DNA of 64,000 nt from Nocardioides bizhenqiangii. GTDB lineage: Bacteria > Actinomycetota > Actinomycetes > Propionibacteriales > Nocardioidaceae. Shown here piece after piece: positions 11,901 to 18,505 of the stretch. The notes under the pieces are model-generated. The model made no database searches. It saw nothing but the letters and a program-made list of their open reading frames with translations, and was not told the DNA's origin. The stretch lies in the NCBI RefSeq assembly GCF_034661235.1, contig NZ_CP141059.1, positions 4,153,501 to 4,217,500 on the forward strand, given 5' to 3'. Both the position numbers and the translations under genes were made by a program. The stretch's first letter is position 1. Each line of letters begins with the position of its first letter.

Positions 11901-13614
11901 GCTCCTCCCCGTAGCGGATCCTGACGGTGTCGCCTGCCTCGCCCTGGAGCTCCATCCGGGCGACGCCGACCATGTTCTGGCCGAGGTCGTAGATGAACGC
12001 CCCGTCGGTGGGTTCGGTGCGCTCGACCACCGAAAGCTCCTCGGTCGCCCGCACCGGCTCGTCGCCCTGCGGCACCAACAGGTCGGTCGCCGAGGGGACG
12101 ACGCGGACCGGCCGCCAGCCGCTGTCGTCGAACCCGGGCTGGTCCCAGCCGGTTTGCTCGTGCTGGGCGTCGTAGGTCTCGCCGTCGATGTTGTCGGTGA
12201 ACGCGTACGGCCCATGGTGGGTGGTCCAGGTGTCGTCGGTGTCGATCCACTGGCTGGAACCGTCGGAGTAGTCGATGCGGAGCCGGGCGATCAGCGACAG
12301 CTGGGTGCCGTAGACCCCTGGCCCCCACATGCCGACCTTTCCGGCCCACCAGCCATCGGCGAGCTCGGCGCCGAACACGTTCTCGCCGGAGGAGACCAGC
12401 TCGGTGACGTCGTACGTCTGGGCCTGGATCCGGTCGGTGTAGTCGGTGAAGCCGGGGGCCAGGAACTGGTCGCCGACCTTCTCGCCGTTGATGTTGAGCT
12501 CGTAGATCCCGCGGGCGGACGCATAGACCCGGGCCCGGGTGACGGTCTTGCCGTCCTCGGTGGAGAAGTCCCTGCGCAGCAGCGGGCGGTGGGCGTCGGT
12601 GGACTGGTAGAGGGCGTCGGTCGGCTTGTCGAAGACCAGTCCGCCATCGCCCCACTGGCCCGCGCTGAACGGGTTCCCGTTGGTGAAGTCGGTGTCGAGG
12701 AGGGTCTCGCCGGACTCCGCCACGACCTCGGCTCGGAGGACCGTGAACTTCTCGAAGCTGCCGTTGGCGTGGTCTGAACGGAACCCCACGAAGCCCTTCG
12801 CGTGACGGGCGTGGGTGCGGGTGTCGATCTGCTCGCCGTCGATGCTGGTGGTGATGGTGCTGCCGTCGACCTGCACGGTCATGGTGTGCTGGCCGGAGAG
12901 CAGCTCGTCGACCGAGACGACTGACGAGATGCTCTTGTTGTCGAGGAGCTGGTAGGCGCCGTTGACGCGCACGTGCGGCCGGAACCGGGGAGTGCCGTCG
13001 GCCACGCTGACCTGCCACATGTAGCCGTTGCCGGGCTGCGCCGCCCTGATGAACGCGGCGAACGCATGGTTCTGGATGGTGAAGTCGAACTCGGCGGTGT
13101 AGTCGGTCCAGCGGTCGACCTCGTTGCCCGGCGGCGCGCCGACCCACTCTGCGCTGCCCCAGTCGGACGCCGACAACATGCCGGTCTCGAACCAGGCCGG
13201 CTCGCTCCACGCCGACACCTCGCCGGTGCCGTCCCACACGCGGACCTGCCAGTAGTAACGCGTCTGCGCGGCGAGGGCGGGCCCGTCGTACGCCACGTCG
13301 ACCTGGCGGCGGGACTCCACCTTCCCCGAGTCCCACACGTCCGCCGACGCCAGTGCCGACTCGCTGCCAGCGACCCGAAGCTCGTAGGCGGACTGCACCA
13401 CGCTCCGTGTGGAGGCGGTCGAGGCCCAGCCGAACGAGGGCGGCTCCCCCGGGATGCCGAGGGGGTTCGTGCGCCCGTTCGTGGTGAGCGCTGCGACCTC
13501 GATACCCGAGGTGGCGCTCGTCGCCGCAGGAGCGACGGACACCTGGACCGCCACGGTGAGTCCGGCCACGAGCAACAGCGCGAGGACGAGAGGGAAACGA
13601 CGGACACCCAGCAT
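8959..13614 (-). CDS. Secreted multidomain GH78 alpha-L-rhamnosidase (1551 aa)
   Basis: First gene of the rhamnosidase operon. I start it at ATG 13614 (MLGVRRFPLVLALLLVAGLTVAVQ), a clear signal peptide with GGGAG upstream; the frame stays open farther upstream but would cross the promoter and the divergent gene. It has the canonical GH78 motifs: DTPARDERLGWSGD near residue 671 and GATTMWERWN near 940. After the barrel and C-terminal beta domain comes a helical linker (~1110-1195), two NEW3-like beta domains (~1200-1410, VREWFPGSTVPVTV...) and a C-terminal domain (~1418-1551) that looks like a carbohydrate-binding module. The extra modules make it about 450 residues longer than its paralogues and suggest attachment to a polymeric substrate. 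Its promoter carries a LacI-type operator. Confidence 0.92.
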   Translation of the reverse strand: MLGVRRFPLVLALLLVAGLTVAVQVSVAPAATSATSGIEVAALTTNGRTNPLGIPGEPPSFGWASTASTRSVVQSAYELRVAGSESALASADVWDSGKVESRRQVDVAYDGPALAAQTRYYWQVRVWDGTGEVSAWSEPAWFETGMLSASDWGSAEWVGAPPGNEVDRWTDYTAEFDFTIQNHAFAAFIRAAQPGNGYMWQVSVADGTPRFRPHVRVNGAYQLLDNKSISSVVSVDELLSGQHTMTVQVDGSTITTSIDGEQIDTRTHARHAKGFVGFRSDHANGSFEKFTVLRAEVVAESGETLLDTDFTNGNPFSAGQWGDGGLVFDKPTDALYQSTDAHRPLLRRDFSTEDGKTVTRARVYASARGIYELNINGEKVGDQFLAPGFTDYTDRIQAQTYDVTELVSSGENVFGAELADGWWAGKVGMWGPGVYGTQLSLIARLRIDYSDGSSQWIDTDDTWTTHHGPYAFTDNIDGETYDAQHEQTGWDQPGFDDSGWRPVRVVPSATDLLVPQGDEPVRATEELSVVERTEPTDGAFIYDLGQNMVGVARMELQGEAGDTVRIRYGEELNPDGTLYTANLRAAKVTDYYEFAADGTVTYEPKFTQHGFRYLEIAGIATPPAAEDVTGVVWGSDLPATGALETSSPMLNQLASNISWGQRGNFLSIPTDTPARDERLGWSGDINVFAPTASYLRDTRAFLSKWMSDMADTQFANGDLPGIAPEPPGVGCCGSGTGWSDAGITVPYALWDSYGDASIARQFYPVMTDFMDYLRAHTGPDLIDQGRGGWGDWLHLDDPTPTAVMGTAYLAEDARMMAEMAAALGKDADAAEYAALSEDARAAFANAFIDADGTVSGNSQTGYAMALGMDLVPDDLRDEVGARFVAKLAASDNHLTTGFLGTPWLLPALSSIDRDDLAYTLLMHEDYPSWGYEVAKGATTMWERWNSIMPDGSFGDVSMNSFNHYAYGAVGDWMYENVGGIAADEPGYKRSRIAPKVGGGLTHGAGELKTVYGLLASSWQQTGDGIAMQVTVPVNTTAEVHVPARTRWAVTEGGAPAGDVDGITFLRMEDGVAVFEVGSGDYDFATDRVLGNLGDARAAAGDLEDLVSGLDAPGAEATAARADELAATLDDAWSAYVGDDERAAVAHVHRALGILGDIERWTALQVEKDRVSAADGEAVQALIDEIDAALSAASGRLLGATASVEIPVREWFPGSTVPVTVVVENGGSAPLTSVVASLTAGPGWTVTPEPDPETTVEPGETLRLRYDVAVPEGIAPGAVPLEGNLSYKYRGSTARLPLAATIAVAPPVIVESFTLSPTPVDPGEQLTASVDLVNRADRAIAGQVVVTPPEGWTAPEPAPYSLAAGEAWTLELTLDVPLGVTEGEATVVAAIGATDLEQHTASVQVRIANPPADATDHVDLGNGSSESGHRLTASQHSGTSVEAGLTRRYTHSAFPGGWFEFDVAVPTEGAFVVRAIETFDGATRKTYDVQADGRVVHQQDLKRSAGGHGTITYQFVVDESDLSADGTVRLRFQDTGADSDPSIADVWVVPVG

Positions 13615-13630
13615 GAGGACTCCCAAAGGA

Positions 13631-13644
13631 CTGAAACGATTCAG
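13631..13644. promoter_or_regulatory. LacI-type operator at the GH78 promoter
   Basis: CTGAAACGATTCAG, a near-palindrome of the same TGAAA..TTCA type as the two sites beside the LacI regulator gene at 31656 and 31733. It lies 5 bp downstream of a -10-like element and 16 bp upstream of the start codon, a position where binding would block transcription. Binding by the regulator at 31804-32850 is inferred. Confidence 0.7.
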
Positions 13645-13649
13645 CGCCC

Positions 13650-13679
13650 AAACTAGGAAACCAGTGACCGTCCTCACAA
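13650..13679 (-). promoter_or_regulatory. Promoter of the GH78 operon
   Basis: On the minus strand a -35-like TTGTGA (13679-13674) and a -10-like TAGTTT (13655-13650) are separated by 18 bp. The operator at 13631-13644 covers the expected transcription start. No other promoter-like sequence is evident between the start codon and the divergent gene. Confidence 0.5.
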
Positions 13680-13683
13680 CCCC

Positions 13684-13701
13684 CTGGCCGGATCCGGCCA
13701 G
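13684..13701. repeat. 18-bp perfect palindrome upstream of the GH78 promoter
   Basis: CTGGCCGGATCCGGCCAG is a perfect palindrome immediately upstream of the proposed -35 element; a further GGCCAGT copy lies about 25 bp farther on. It could bind a second dimeric regulator. A palindrome of this length is expected about once in a window of this size and GC content, so the position is the main argument. Confidence 0.45.
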
Positions 13702-13756
13702 TGCCCCGCCCACGGACGGCCAGTCCTGCGCCGACCCTTCGGCGGGCACGGACCAA

Positions 13757-13783
13757 TGTCGAGTCTGATGGGATGGCTCCGAC
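13757..13783 (+). promoter_or_regulatory. ECF42-type autoregulated promoter
   Basis: TGTCGA (13757-13762), a 17-bp spacer, then CGAC (13780-13783), 53 bp ahead of the DGPF gene. As I recall, TGTCGA in the -35 position and CGA(T/C) in the -10 position are the reported signature of ECF42 promoters, which usually drive DGPF genes. The sigma factor encoded at 14229-15428 probably recognises it. Confidence 0.65.
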
Positions 13784-13836
13784 GTACGTGTGATGGGGGC
13801 CGACCTGCGGCCCCGACGACGCGAGGAGTCCTCGAC

Positions 13837-14223
13837 ATGAAGTTCGTGATTCTCATCCACTCGAATCCCCAGCCCTGGGGTCACCCGACGAGCGCGCACA
13901 CAGCGGAGTACCAGGCGCTGCCCCAGGACAGGCAGGACGAGCTCGGGCGCCGGTGGGAGCGCGTGTTCGGTGACGCCGATGCCAAGGCCGAGATCGTCTA
14001 CGGCTGCGCTCTCGGCGATCCGACCGCCTCCTTGATCTTCCGGCACGACCGAGAGCCGGTAGCCACGGACGGCCCGTACTCGGAGAGCAAGGAACACCTT
14101 GCCGGGTTCTTCCTCATCGACGTCGAGTCCGAGCAGCGTGCCCAGGAGATCGCCGAGGCGTTCTCCTGTCCCGGCGACACGGTCGAACTGCGCCCGACGA
14201 TGAGGCCGGACAGCGAGTCCTGA
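13837..14223 (+). CDS. DGPF/YCII-domain protein (128 aa)
   Basis: Small cytoplasmic protein of the YCII-related/DGPF family: it begins MKFVILIHSNPQPWG and contains the ATDGPYSESKEHLAGFFLIDVES signature (DGP followed by E-K/H-L-x-GF). Start at ATG 13837, preceded by GAGGAG. Proteins of this family are found next to ECF42 sigma factors and are their typical targets; their biochemical role is unresolved. The sigma factor gene follows after 5 bp, so the two are cotranscribed from the TGTCGA promoter upstream. Confidence 0.9.
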   Translation: MKFVILIHSNPQPWGHPTSAHTAEYQALPQDRQDELGRRWERVFGDADAKAEIVYGCALGDPTASLIFRHDREPVATDGPYSESKEHLAGFFLIDVESEQRAQEIAEAFSCPGDTVELRPTMRPDSES

Positions 14224-14228
14224 CCCTC

Positions 14229-15428
14229 GTGGACCCTGCGATCGGGGAGGTGTGGCGCCGCGAGGCGCCACACGTCCTCGCCGCCCTCCAGCGTCGGGGA
14301 GCCGCTCTCGAGGATGCTGAGGACGCCGCCCAGGAAGCGCTCCTGGCGGCGGCCGTGCAGTGGCCACGCGACGGCATGCCGACCAATCTTCGAGGCTGGC
14401 TGATACGCGTTGCGTCTCGCCGTCTCGTCGACGCTCAGCGCTCCGAAGCCGCCCGCCCGCGCCGTGAGCTCCAGACCGAGCAGGAACGGGCCGGCACGTG
14501 GAGCCAGCGAGCCCACGACCACGACGACTCGCTCCAGATGCTGGTCCTGTGCTGTCACCCGGCGCTGACCACGCCGTCGGCGGTCGCACTCACGCTGCGT
14601 GCCGTCGGTGGTCTCACCACGCGTCAGATCGCGGCCGGACTGCTCGTGCCGGAAGCCACCGCGGCGCAACGAATCAGTCGGGCCAAGGCCACTCTGCGCA
14701 GTGCCGGCGCACGATTCGGACCAGTGCCCCCCGAGCAGCTGCCCGCCCGGCTCCATGCCGTCCGGCACGTCCTGCACCTGATCTTCACGACGGGGTCTTC
14801 GCTGCCGTCCGGCTCCACGGTCATCGACCGGACCATGACGGACGACGCGATCCGCATCACCGAGAGGCTCCATCGCGCAGTGCCCCGCGACCCGGACACC
14901 GCCGGGCTCCTGGCGCTCATGCTCCTGGTCGACGCGCGCGCCTCCACCCGCGTCGTCGACGGCCGACTCATCCCCCTGGCGCAACAGGATCGGAACGCGT
15001 GGGACCACTCCCAGATCGGCCGTGCGGTCCGGCTCCTCGAGGATGCGCTGCCCCGCGGGCCCGTCGGACCGTTCCAGCTGCAGGCCGCCATCGCCGCCGT
15101 GCACGCCACCGCGCCCGCGTTCGCGGAGACCGACTGGCCCCAGGTGCTCGAGCTCTACCGGATGCTCCTGGCCGTCGCGCCCAATCCGGCCGCCGAGCTC
15201 GGCGCGGCCATCGCTCTCAGCGAGGTCGAGGGCCCCGAAGCCGGCCTGGCCGCGCTCGAGCCACTCGCGGCGGCCCGCCCGCGAGACCATCGCGTCATCG
15301 CCGCTCGCGCCCACCTGCTCGAAGCCCTGGGCCGGCCCGATGCCGTCGCCGACTTCCGGCAGGCAGCCGCACTCACCGACTCCATCCCCGAGCAGAACTA
15401 CCTCAACGCCAAAGCCGGCCCCCGCTGA
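14229..15428 (+). CDS. ECF42-type RNA polymerase sigma factor with TPR-like C-terminus (399 aa)
   Basis: Extracytoplasmic-function sigma factor that directs RNA polymerase to a small regulon, usually its own DGPF operon. GTG start at 14229. Sigma region 2 is at residues ~10-90 (DAEDAAQEALLAAAVQWP, NLRGWLIRVASRRLVD) and region 4 at ~105-165 (LTTRQIAAGLLVPEATAAQRISRAK). About 220 extra residues follow (FTTGSSLPSG... FQLQAAIAAVHATA... LEALGRPDAVADFRQAA), forming the long C-terminal extension that distinguishes ECF42 from simple ECF factors. No anti-sigma gene is adjacent, as expected for the group. Its end is 3 bp from the convergent HTH gene, leaving no room for a terminator. Confidence 0.92.
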   Translation: MDPAIGEVWRREAPHVLAALQRRGAALEDAEDAAQEALLAAAVQWPRDGMPTNLRGWLIRVASRRLVDAQRSEAARPRRELQTEQERAGTWSQRAHDHDDSLQMLVLCCHPALTTPSAVALTLRAVGGLTTRQIAAGLLVPEATAAQRISRAKATLRSAGARFGPVPPEQLPARLHAVRHVLHLIFTTGSSLPSGSTVIDRTMTDDAIRITERLHRAVPRDPDTAGLLALMLLVDARASTRVVDGRLIPLAQQDRNAWDHSQIGRAVRLLEDALPRGPVGPFQLQAAIAAVHATAPAFAETDWPQVLELYRMLLAVAPNPAAELGAAIALSEVEGPEAGLAALEPLAAARPRDHRVIAARAHLLEALGRPDAVADFRQAAALTDSIPEQNYLNAKAGPR

Positions 15429-15431
15429 GTG

Positions 15432-15665
15432 TCAGATCAGGCCGACGCGCACGGCGTGCACGACCGCCTCGATCGAGGACTCCACTCCGATCTCGTCCGC
15501 GATGGCGCGCAGCCGACGTCGTACCGTGCGCTCCGAGACGCCCACCCGGCGCGCGATCGCGTCGGTGGTGTGGCCGCGCGACAGCAGCCGCAGGATCTCG
15601 ATGTCGAGGTCGCCCGGCCGCCACCCGGGCTGGTCGCACCCTCTCCTGCGCCGCTGGTCGATCAC
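15432..15665 (-). CDS. Stand-alone LuxR-type HTH protein coupled to lutC (77 aa)
   Basis: Short protein consisting almost entirely of a LuxR/FixJ-type helix-turn-helix: DLDIEILRLLSRGHTTDAIARRVGVSERTVRRRLRAIADEIGVES. There is no receiver or ligand-binding domain. I place the start at GTG 15665, whose GTGA overlaps the lutC stop codon, giving translational coupling; the frame is open upstream only as antisense-like Arg-rich sequence. It is the last gene of the rhamnose/lactate operon. It probably binds DNA, but partner and target are unknown. It may be a genuine solo regulator or the remnant of a larger one. Confidence 0.7.
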   Translation of the reverse strand: MIDQRRRRGCDQPGWRPGDLDIEILRLLSRGHTTDAIARRVGVSERTVRRRLRAIADEIGVESSIEAVVHAVRVGLI

Positions 15666-16276
15666 TGTTGCTCGATCTCCCCGACGACGATCACGTGCAG
15701 CACCCGAGGTCCGTGTACCCCCTCCACCCGGTCGAGCTCGATGTCGCTGGTCGCGCTCGGGCCGCTGATCCAGGTGAGTGGCCGGCCGGGGTCGAGGGCG
15801 GCGACGGCGTCCGGCACGTCCGCGACGACCTGGTCGGCTCGGACCACGCACACGTGGCGGTCCGGCACCAGGGTCAGCGCGCGCCGGCCCTGGCCCGGCG
15901 CGTGGTCGAGGACGATGGTCCCGGTCTCGGCGACGGCGACGCGGCAGCCGGTGATCACGGCGTCCACCTGGTCGAGCTCAGCCGCCGAGAGCCCGTCGTC
16001 GACCCGGACGTCGCTGAGCCGGGCGGCGACCACCTCCGGCAGCCCCGGGGGTACGACGACGCGCGCACCTGCCGGGAGCGCGGCAGCCACCGCTGCCCCG
16101 ACCTCGTCGGCGGTGCAGCGCACGACCGTCGCCCGGTAGTCCGCCACCCGCTCGGCGAAGTGCGAGACCAGGTCGGCCGGCGCGGCACCTCGCGGCGCGG
16201 CCACCGGATCCGGATCGGGCTCGACATCGGTCAACGCGGACCGCACCCTGCGCAGGATCTCGTCGCGGGCGCTCAT
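15662..16276 (-). CDS. lutC: L-lactate utilization protein LutC (LUD domain, 204 aa)
   Basis: LUD-domain (DUF162) subunit of the LutABC complex that oxidises L-lactate to pyruvate. Start ATG 16276 (MSARDEILRRVRSAL) overlaps the lutB stop as ATGA. Family features include VAVAETGTIVLDHAPGQGRRALTLVPDRHVCVVRADQVV and a C-terminal SGPSATSDIELDRVEGVHGPR motif. The order lutA-lutB-lutC with 4-bp overlaps is typical. Here it follows rhamnose genes, where lactate would arise from lactaldehyde. Confidence 0.93.
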   Translation of the reverse strand: MSARDEILRRVRSALTDVEPDPDPVAAPRGAAPADLVSHFAERVADYRATVVRCTADEVGAAVAAALPAGARVVVPPGLPEVVAARLSDVRVDDGLSAAELDQVDAVITGCRVAVAETGTIVLDHAPGQGRRALTLVPDRHVCVVRADQVVADVPDAVAALDPGRPLTWISGPSATSDIELDRVEGVHGPRVLHVIVVGEIEQQ

Positions 16277-17703
16277 CGGTCGAGCCTCCCGTCGGTCCGC
16301 TTCCACCACGCGCGGAAGGACTCCTTCGGCGGCGTCGGCAGGTCACGGGTCGCGGTCCACCTGGCGGCGCCGAACCGGCGCCCGACCCCGATGCCCAGGC
16401 GGGTGAGCCGCTCGGCCCGCCCCAGTCGGCGACCGCCGGCGAACGTCCAGGAGGCCGACCTCATCGCGACCGCCTCGGGCTTGGGGATCCGGTCGTCGCG
16501 GTGCCCGTCGACGACCTTCGACCGCAGGTGCACCAGCACCTCGGGAATGTCGATCCGCACCGGGCACGCCTCGAAACAGGCGCCGCAGAGGGACGACGCG
16601 TAGGGCAGCGAGTCCGTCTGCGGGTCGCCGGTGCCCTTCAGCAGCGGGTTGAGGATGGCGCCGATCGGGCCGGGGTAGACCGACCCGTAGGCGTGGCCGC
16701 CGACCCGCTCGTAGACCGGGCAGACGTTGAGGCACGCCGAGCACCGGATGCAGCGCAGGGCCTGCCGGCCGACCTCGTCGGCGAGCGCCCGCGTGCGACC
16801 GTTGTCGAGAAGCACGACGTGCACCTCCTGCGGGCCGTCGCCGGGGATGACTCCGCTCCACGTAGAGGTGTAGGGGTTCATCCGCTCACCCGTGGACGAC
16901 CGCGGCAACAGCCGCAGGAGCGGGTCGAGCTCGGCCCACGTCGGCACGACCTTCTCGATGCCGACCACGCTGACGAGGACGTCCGGCAGGGTGAGGCACA
17001 TCCGGCCGTTGCCCTCGGACTCGACGACGACCAGGGTCCCCGTCTCGGCGACGGCGAAGTTCGCCCCCGAGACCGCCATCCGGGCGCGGAGGAACTTCTC
17101 CCGCAGGTGCGCGCGTGCCGCTGCGGCGAGCGCTGCCGGGTCGTCACTCAGCTCCGACGGTGCGGCACGTCCGACCCCGCCCATCTTGCTGCGGAAGATC
17201 TCCCGGATCTCGGCGCGGTTGCGGTGGATCGCCGGCACCAGGATGTGGCTGGGCAGGTCTCCTCCGAGCTGCACGATCAGCTCGGCGAGGTCGGTCTCCC
17301 ACGCCGCGATGCCCTCAGCCTGGAGGGCCTCGTTGAGCCCGATCTCCTGGGTCACCATCGACTTGACCTTGACGACCTCGTCGACCCTGTGACGCCGCGC
17401 GACGTCGACGACGATCCGATTGGCCTCCACCGCGTCCCGTGCCCAGTGCACGGTCGCCCCACGGTCGGTCAGCGATTCCTCCAGCTGCACCAGGTGCTGG
17501 TCGAGGCCGCGCAGCGCGCGGTCCTTCACGGCCGCGCCGGCCAGCCGCAGCTCCTCCCAGTTCTCCACCTCCGCGACGACCTGGTCGCGCTTCCCGCGGA
17601 TGGTCGCGGTCGCGTGGCCCAGGTTGTGCCGAAGCTGAGTGTCGGCGAGCGCTTCCCGCGCCGCGACGGGGAACGGTGGCATCCCGACGAAGGTGTGCGT
17701 CAT
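16273..17703 (-). CDS. lutB: L-lactate utilization iron-sulfur protein LutB (476 aa)
   Basis: Iron-sulfur subunit of the LutABC L-lactate oxidation system. The N-terminal LUD domain (residues ~60-300) contains VAETGTLVVVESEGNGRM. It is followed by two ferredoxin-type clusters, CIRCSACLNVCPVYERVGG (~325-345) and CGACFEACPVRIDIPEVL (~378-395), giving two [4Fe-4S] sites, and a DUF3390-type tail (LGIGVGRRFGAARW). Start ATG 17703 (MTHTFVGMPPFPVAAREAL) overlaps the lutA stop as ATGA; a longer upstream frame is rejected because it runs through lutA. The length is normal for the family. Confidence 0.95.
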   Translation of the reverse strand: MTHTFVGMPPFPVAAREALADTQLRHNLGHATATIRGKRDQVVAEVENWEELRLAGAAVKDRALRGLDQHLVQLEESLTDRGATVHWARDAVEANRIVVDVARRHRVDEVVKVKSMVTQEIGLNEALQAEGIAAWETDLAELIVQLGGDLPSHILVPAIHRNRAEIREIFRSKMGGVGRAAPSELSDDPAALAAAARAHLREKFLRARMAVSGANFAVAETGTLVVVESEGNGRMCLTLPDVLVSVVGIEKVVPTWAELDPLLRLLPRSSTGERMNPYTSTWSGVIPGDGPQEVHVVLLDNGRTRALADEVGRQALRCIRCSACLNVCPVYERVGGHAYGSVYPGPIGAILNPLLKGTGDPQTDSLPYASSLCGACFEACPVRIDIPEVLVHLRSKVVDGHRDDRIPKPEAVAMRSASWTFAGGRRLGRAERLTRLGIGVGRRFGAARWTATRDLPTPPKESFRAWWKRTDGRLDR

Positions 17704-18449
17704 CGGGCGCCTCCGGGATCGGCTTCCGTCGAGGCGAGGACCTCGGCGAGGTGCATCACCCGCACGCCCGCCTGGTTGCGGGAGAGGAGGCCGCCGATGT
17801 GCATCAGGCACGAGTTGTCACCGGCGACCAGGACCTCTGCCCCGGTCTCCCGGACGTGCCTGGCCTTGTCCGATCCCATCGCCACCGACGTGTCGGCGTT
17901 CTTCACGGCGAAGGTGCCGCCGAAGCCACAGCACTCGTCGGCGTGGGGGAGGTCGACCAGGCGGATGCCGCGCACCGCCTCCAGCAGCCGGCGCGGCCGG
18001 TCGCCGACGCCCAGCATGCGGAGCGAGTGGCAGGTGGGGTGGTAGGTCACCCGGTGCGGGAAGTACGCACCGACGTCGGTCACGCCGAGCACGTCCACGA
18101 GGAACTCACTGAGCTCGAAGGTGCGCGGCGACAGGTCGGCCACCGCGCCCGCCAGCACGGGATCGGCCGCACGCCTCGCGACCAGCCCGTGCTGGTGCCG
18201 GACCGAGCCCGCGCAGGAGCCGGACGGGGTCACCACGGCGTCGTACCCGGCGAACGCGTCGACGAAGTTGCGGACCACCGGGACCGCCTCGTCGAGGTAC
18301 CCCGTGTTGACCATCGGCTGACCACAGCAGGCCTGGTCCTGCGGGAAGTCGACGTCCACGCCCAGTCTCCGCAGCAGGCGTACGACGGCCGCCCCGGTGC
18401 CCGGGTAAATGGCGTCGTTGACGCAGGTGACCATGAGCGCGACACGCAC
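17700..18449 (-). CDS. lutA: L-lactate utilization protein LutA (CCG domains, 249 aa)
   Basis: Cysteine-rich subunit of LutABC with two CCG domains: QACCGQPMVNTGY near residue 44 and DECCGFGGTFAVK near 175, which bind iron-sulfur or haem-related cofactors in this family. I start it at GTG 18449 (VRVALMVTCVNDAIYP), because a perfect AGGAGG lies 6 nt upstream; a GTG at 18488 would add 13 residues across that ribosome-binding site. It begins 56 bp after the GH106 gene, in the same operon. Confidence 0.93.
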   Translation of the reverse strand: MRVALMVTCVNDAIYPGTGAAVVRLLRRLGVDVDFPQDQACCGQPMVNTGYLDEAVPVVRNFVDAFAGYDAVVTPSGSCAGSVRHQHGLVARRAADPVLAGAVADLSPRTFELSEFLVDVLGVTDVGAYFPHRVTYHPTCHSLRMLGVGDRPRRLLEAVRGIRLVDLPHADECCGFGGTFAVKNADTSVAMGSDKARHVRETGAEVLVAGDNSCLMHIGGLLSRNQAGVRVMHLAEVLASTEADPGGAR

Positions 18450-18505
18450 CGCGGACCTCCTCTGTCGCTCGTCGATGTTCCCTGTCACTCATCCTGCTGC
18501 GGGGG

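Noticed and set aside
9094..12777. Very long open frame (over 1200 codons) on the plus strand, and another at 2728-5811
   Set aside because: They are antisense to the GH78 genes, Arg/Val/Gly-rich, without motifs; long antisense frames are common in high-GC genes.
13615..14589. In-frame 325-residue N-terminal extension of the first GH78 enzyme
   Set aside because: It would run through the promoter, operator and the opposite-strand DGPF/sigma genes and bury a clear signal peptide.
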